36,818 nucleotides of DNA from an uncultured Bacteroidota bacterium (GTDB lineage Bacteria > Bacteroidota > Bacteroidia > Flavobacteriales > Flavobacteriaceae), in the NCBI GenBank assembly GCA_902509675.1, contig CABWYN010000012.1, forward strand, positions 1 to 36,818, read 5' to 3'. Position numbers and translations under genes: made by a program. Of the stretch, positions 35,862 to 36,818 are shown one piece after another. Under the pieces are notes generated by a model that did not search any database, had not been told where the DNA came from, and saw only the letters and a list, made by a program, of their open reading frames with translations. Each line of letters opens with the position of its first letter. Within the stretch, counting starts at the first letter, position 1.

Positions 35862-36818
35862 TTATTGAATGTTAGTTACTGGCTTTAGCATTTGCTTAGG
35901 CACTCTTGGATTCATTATTTTAAACCACAGAACGGGAATGAAGGATAATAAAATACTTGTTGGGTATCCGAATGGAAGTTGAGGGGATTCACCAATAGAT
36001 TTTAGATTTTGAAATTTAGTGACTGAAATTCTATGATGGTCACTATGCCTGGTCAATTCATAAAGAACAATTCTACCTAATATATGATTAGAATTCCAAG
36101 AATGTATATCTGTCACTCTCTCGTATCTCCCATTTGATAATTTTTTTCTTAGCAAGCCATAGTGTTCAATATAATTTACACACTCAAACATTAGAATTGA
36201 AAAAATTGCAACCGAAAAAACAAATATTAATCCTTGGACCGAAAAAACTATAAATACAAGTAGCATATACATAAACTGAATAATTGCATACCAAAGCATG
36301 TCATTATAAATGGAAAAAAAGGAAAAATTATTTTTATCTAATCTTTTTCTTTGGATTTCTATTGCTGAAACAATCTCACCTTTTATAGCACTGATCCAAA
36401 AGGAGTAAAGAGGTTGATTGTATTTAGCTGTTACAGGGTCTTCATTTGTAGCAACTTTTAAATGATGACCAAAGTTATGTTCCAAATAAAAATGCATATA
36501 TAACGATGGAATAAGTAAAAATTTTCCAAATAATCTTTCGTATGTTTTACTTCTGTGACATAATTCATGCGCAACATTTATACCGTTTGAAACAACTACT
36601 AATCCAACAGTGATAATAGCAATAAAAAATTCTAACGAGAATAAATCATGGTTTTTTAAAAAAACCAATGAGTAAATTAATATGCCGAAGACAAGCGGTA
36701 TGTTTATGTAAAGCATTAAATCAAAAATCCAGTGAGTCGACTTATCGGTTCTTTCTTTTTCCAATTCATCAATTTTAAAAAAAGTTAAAATATGCTCTAT
36801 AATGGGAATTATTATGAA
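35862..36818 (-). CDS. alkB: Membrane alkane 1-monooxygenase AlkB (5' end beyond right edge)
   Basis: Integral membrane diiron enzyme that hydroxylates terminal carbons of alkanes, using rubredoxin and its reductase. The frame is open to base 36818, so 318 residues are visible and the true start lies outside. All AlkB histidine boxes are present (numbered from the first visible codon): HELCH (84-88), EHNFGHH (113-119), NYIEHYGL (215-222) and RHSDHH (257-262). Several hydrophobic helices lie between them. The NYxEHYGL box separates it from fatty-acid desaturases. No rubredoxin is visible in the window. The stop is one base from the receptor ATG. Natural substrate (alkane, fatty acid or other lipid) is not proven by sequence. 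Confidence 0.9.
   Translation of the reverse strand, partial: FIIIPIIEHILTFFKIDELEKERTDKSTHWIFDLMLYINIPLVFGILIYSLVFLKNHDLFSLEFFIAIITVGLVVVSNGINVAHELCHRSKTYERLFGKFLLIPSLYMHFYLEHNFGHHLKVATNEDPVTAKYNQPLYSFWISAIKGEIVSAIEIQRKRLDKNNFSFFSIYNDMLWYAIIQFMYMLLVFIVFSVQGLIFVFSVAIFSILMFECVNYIEHYGLLRKKLSNGRYERVTDIHSWNSNHILGRIVLYELTRHSDHHRISVTKFQNLKSIGESPQLPFGYPTSILLSFIPVLWFKIMNPRVPKQMLKPVTNIQ

Noticed and set aside
36762-36764. TTG start of a 300-residue AlkB inside the window
   Set aside because: The frame is open for 18 more codons to the window edge, with AlkB-like hydrophobic residues, so the gene is partial and starts outside.
35862-36818. Fatty-acid desaturase instead of AlkB
   Set aside because: The NYxEHYGL box together with HELCH, EHxxGHH and RHSxHH is the AlkB pattern, not the desaturase one.
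1-36818. tRNA or rRNA genes, CRISPR arrays, IS elements, defence islands
   Set aside because: No cloverleaf, spaced direct repeats, transposase, or nuclease/helicase cluster was seen on either strand.

Overview
The window is a gene-dense, AT-rich stretch of a Bacteroidota chromosome, most likely a marine flavobacterium (class Flavobacteriia). The evidence is the gliding-motility pair gldC/gldB, a secreted protein with a type IX secretion (T9SS) type A sorting domain, two TonB-dependent receptors with CarboxypepD_reg-like N-termini, a DAHP synthase/chorismate mutase fusion of the Bacteroidota type, promoters of the TTG - about 20 nt - TAnnTTTG class, and a membrane alkane hydroxylase (AlkB). 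I see no tRNA, rRNA, CRISPR array, prophage or insertion sequence. No gene-free stretch reaches 300 bases.

Layout. (1) 1-1873: 5' part of a TonB-dependent receptor on the minus strand, running off the left edge. (2) 2031-9092: purH, then the rod-shape/elongasome cluster mreB-mreC-mreD-mrdA(PBP2)-rodA, tightly overlapped, ending at a probable terminator. (3) 9095-11227: gldC and gldB (minus), divergent from nadE. (4) 11222-14744: dnaG (minus) and a divergent T9SS cargo protein with a strong terminator. (5) 14803-23914: a long minus-strand aromatic amino-acid block, read right to left as leader peptide, pheA, aminotransferase, tyrA, DAHP synthase/chorismate mutase, rsgA, dtd, MazG-like pyrophosphohydrolase, aroA, then queA-rlmN with their own consensus promoter. 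(6) 23972-26623: a GapN-like aldehyde dehydrogenase (minus) and a lone family-90 glycosyltransferase (plus). (7) 26604-32999: the branched-chain amino-acid operon, read as ilvD-ilvB-ilvN-ilvC-ilvA (minus). (8) 33110-36818: alkB (5' end outside the window) followed after one base by a second TonB-dependent receptor (minus).

Main discovery. In front of pheA lies a complete, textbook-shaped transcription attenuator that is too small for ordinary gene calling. It has a 19-codon leader peptide (MKLYNNYLGFYLFFYFKRN) with four Phe and four Tyr codons, a possible antiterminator arm starting at its stop codon, and an 8-bp terminator hairpin with nine U that directly abuts the pheA start codon. This would tie the whole Phe/Tyr block, and probably rsgA, dtd and aroA, to charged tRNA-Phe/tRNA-Tyr levels. 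The ilv operon also begins right after a 15-bp hairpin plus T8, but I find no leader peptide there.

Other points worth attention: a DnaG primase with all four zinc ligands replaced, an IlvA lacking its C-terminal regulatory domain, an alkB-receptor pair, a TonB receptor with a vicinal Cys-Cys motif just before its plug, and several TTG start codons.
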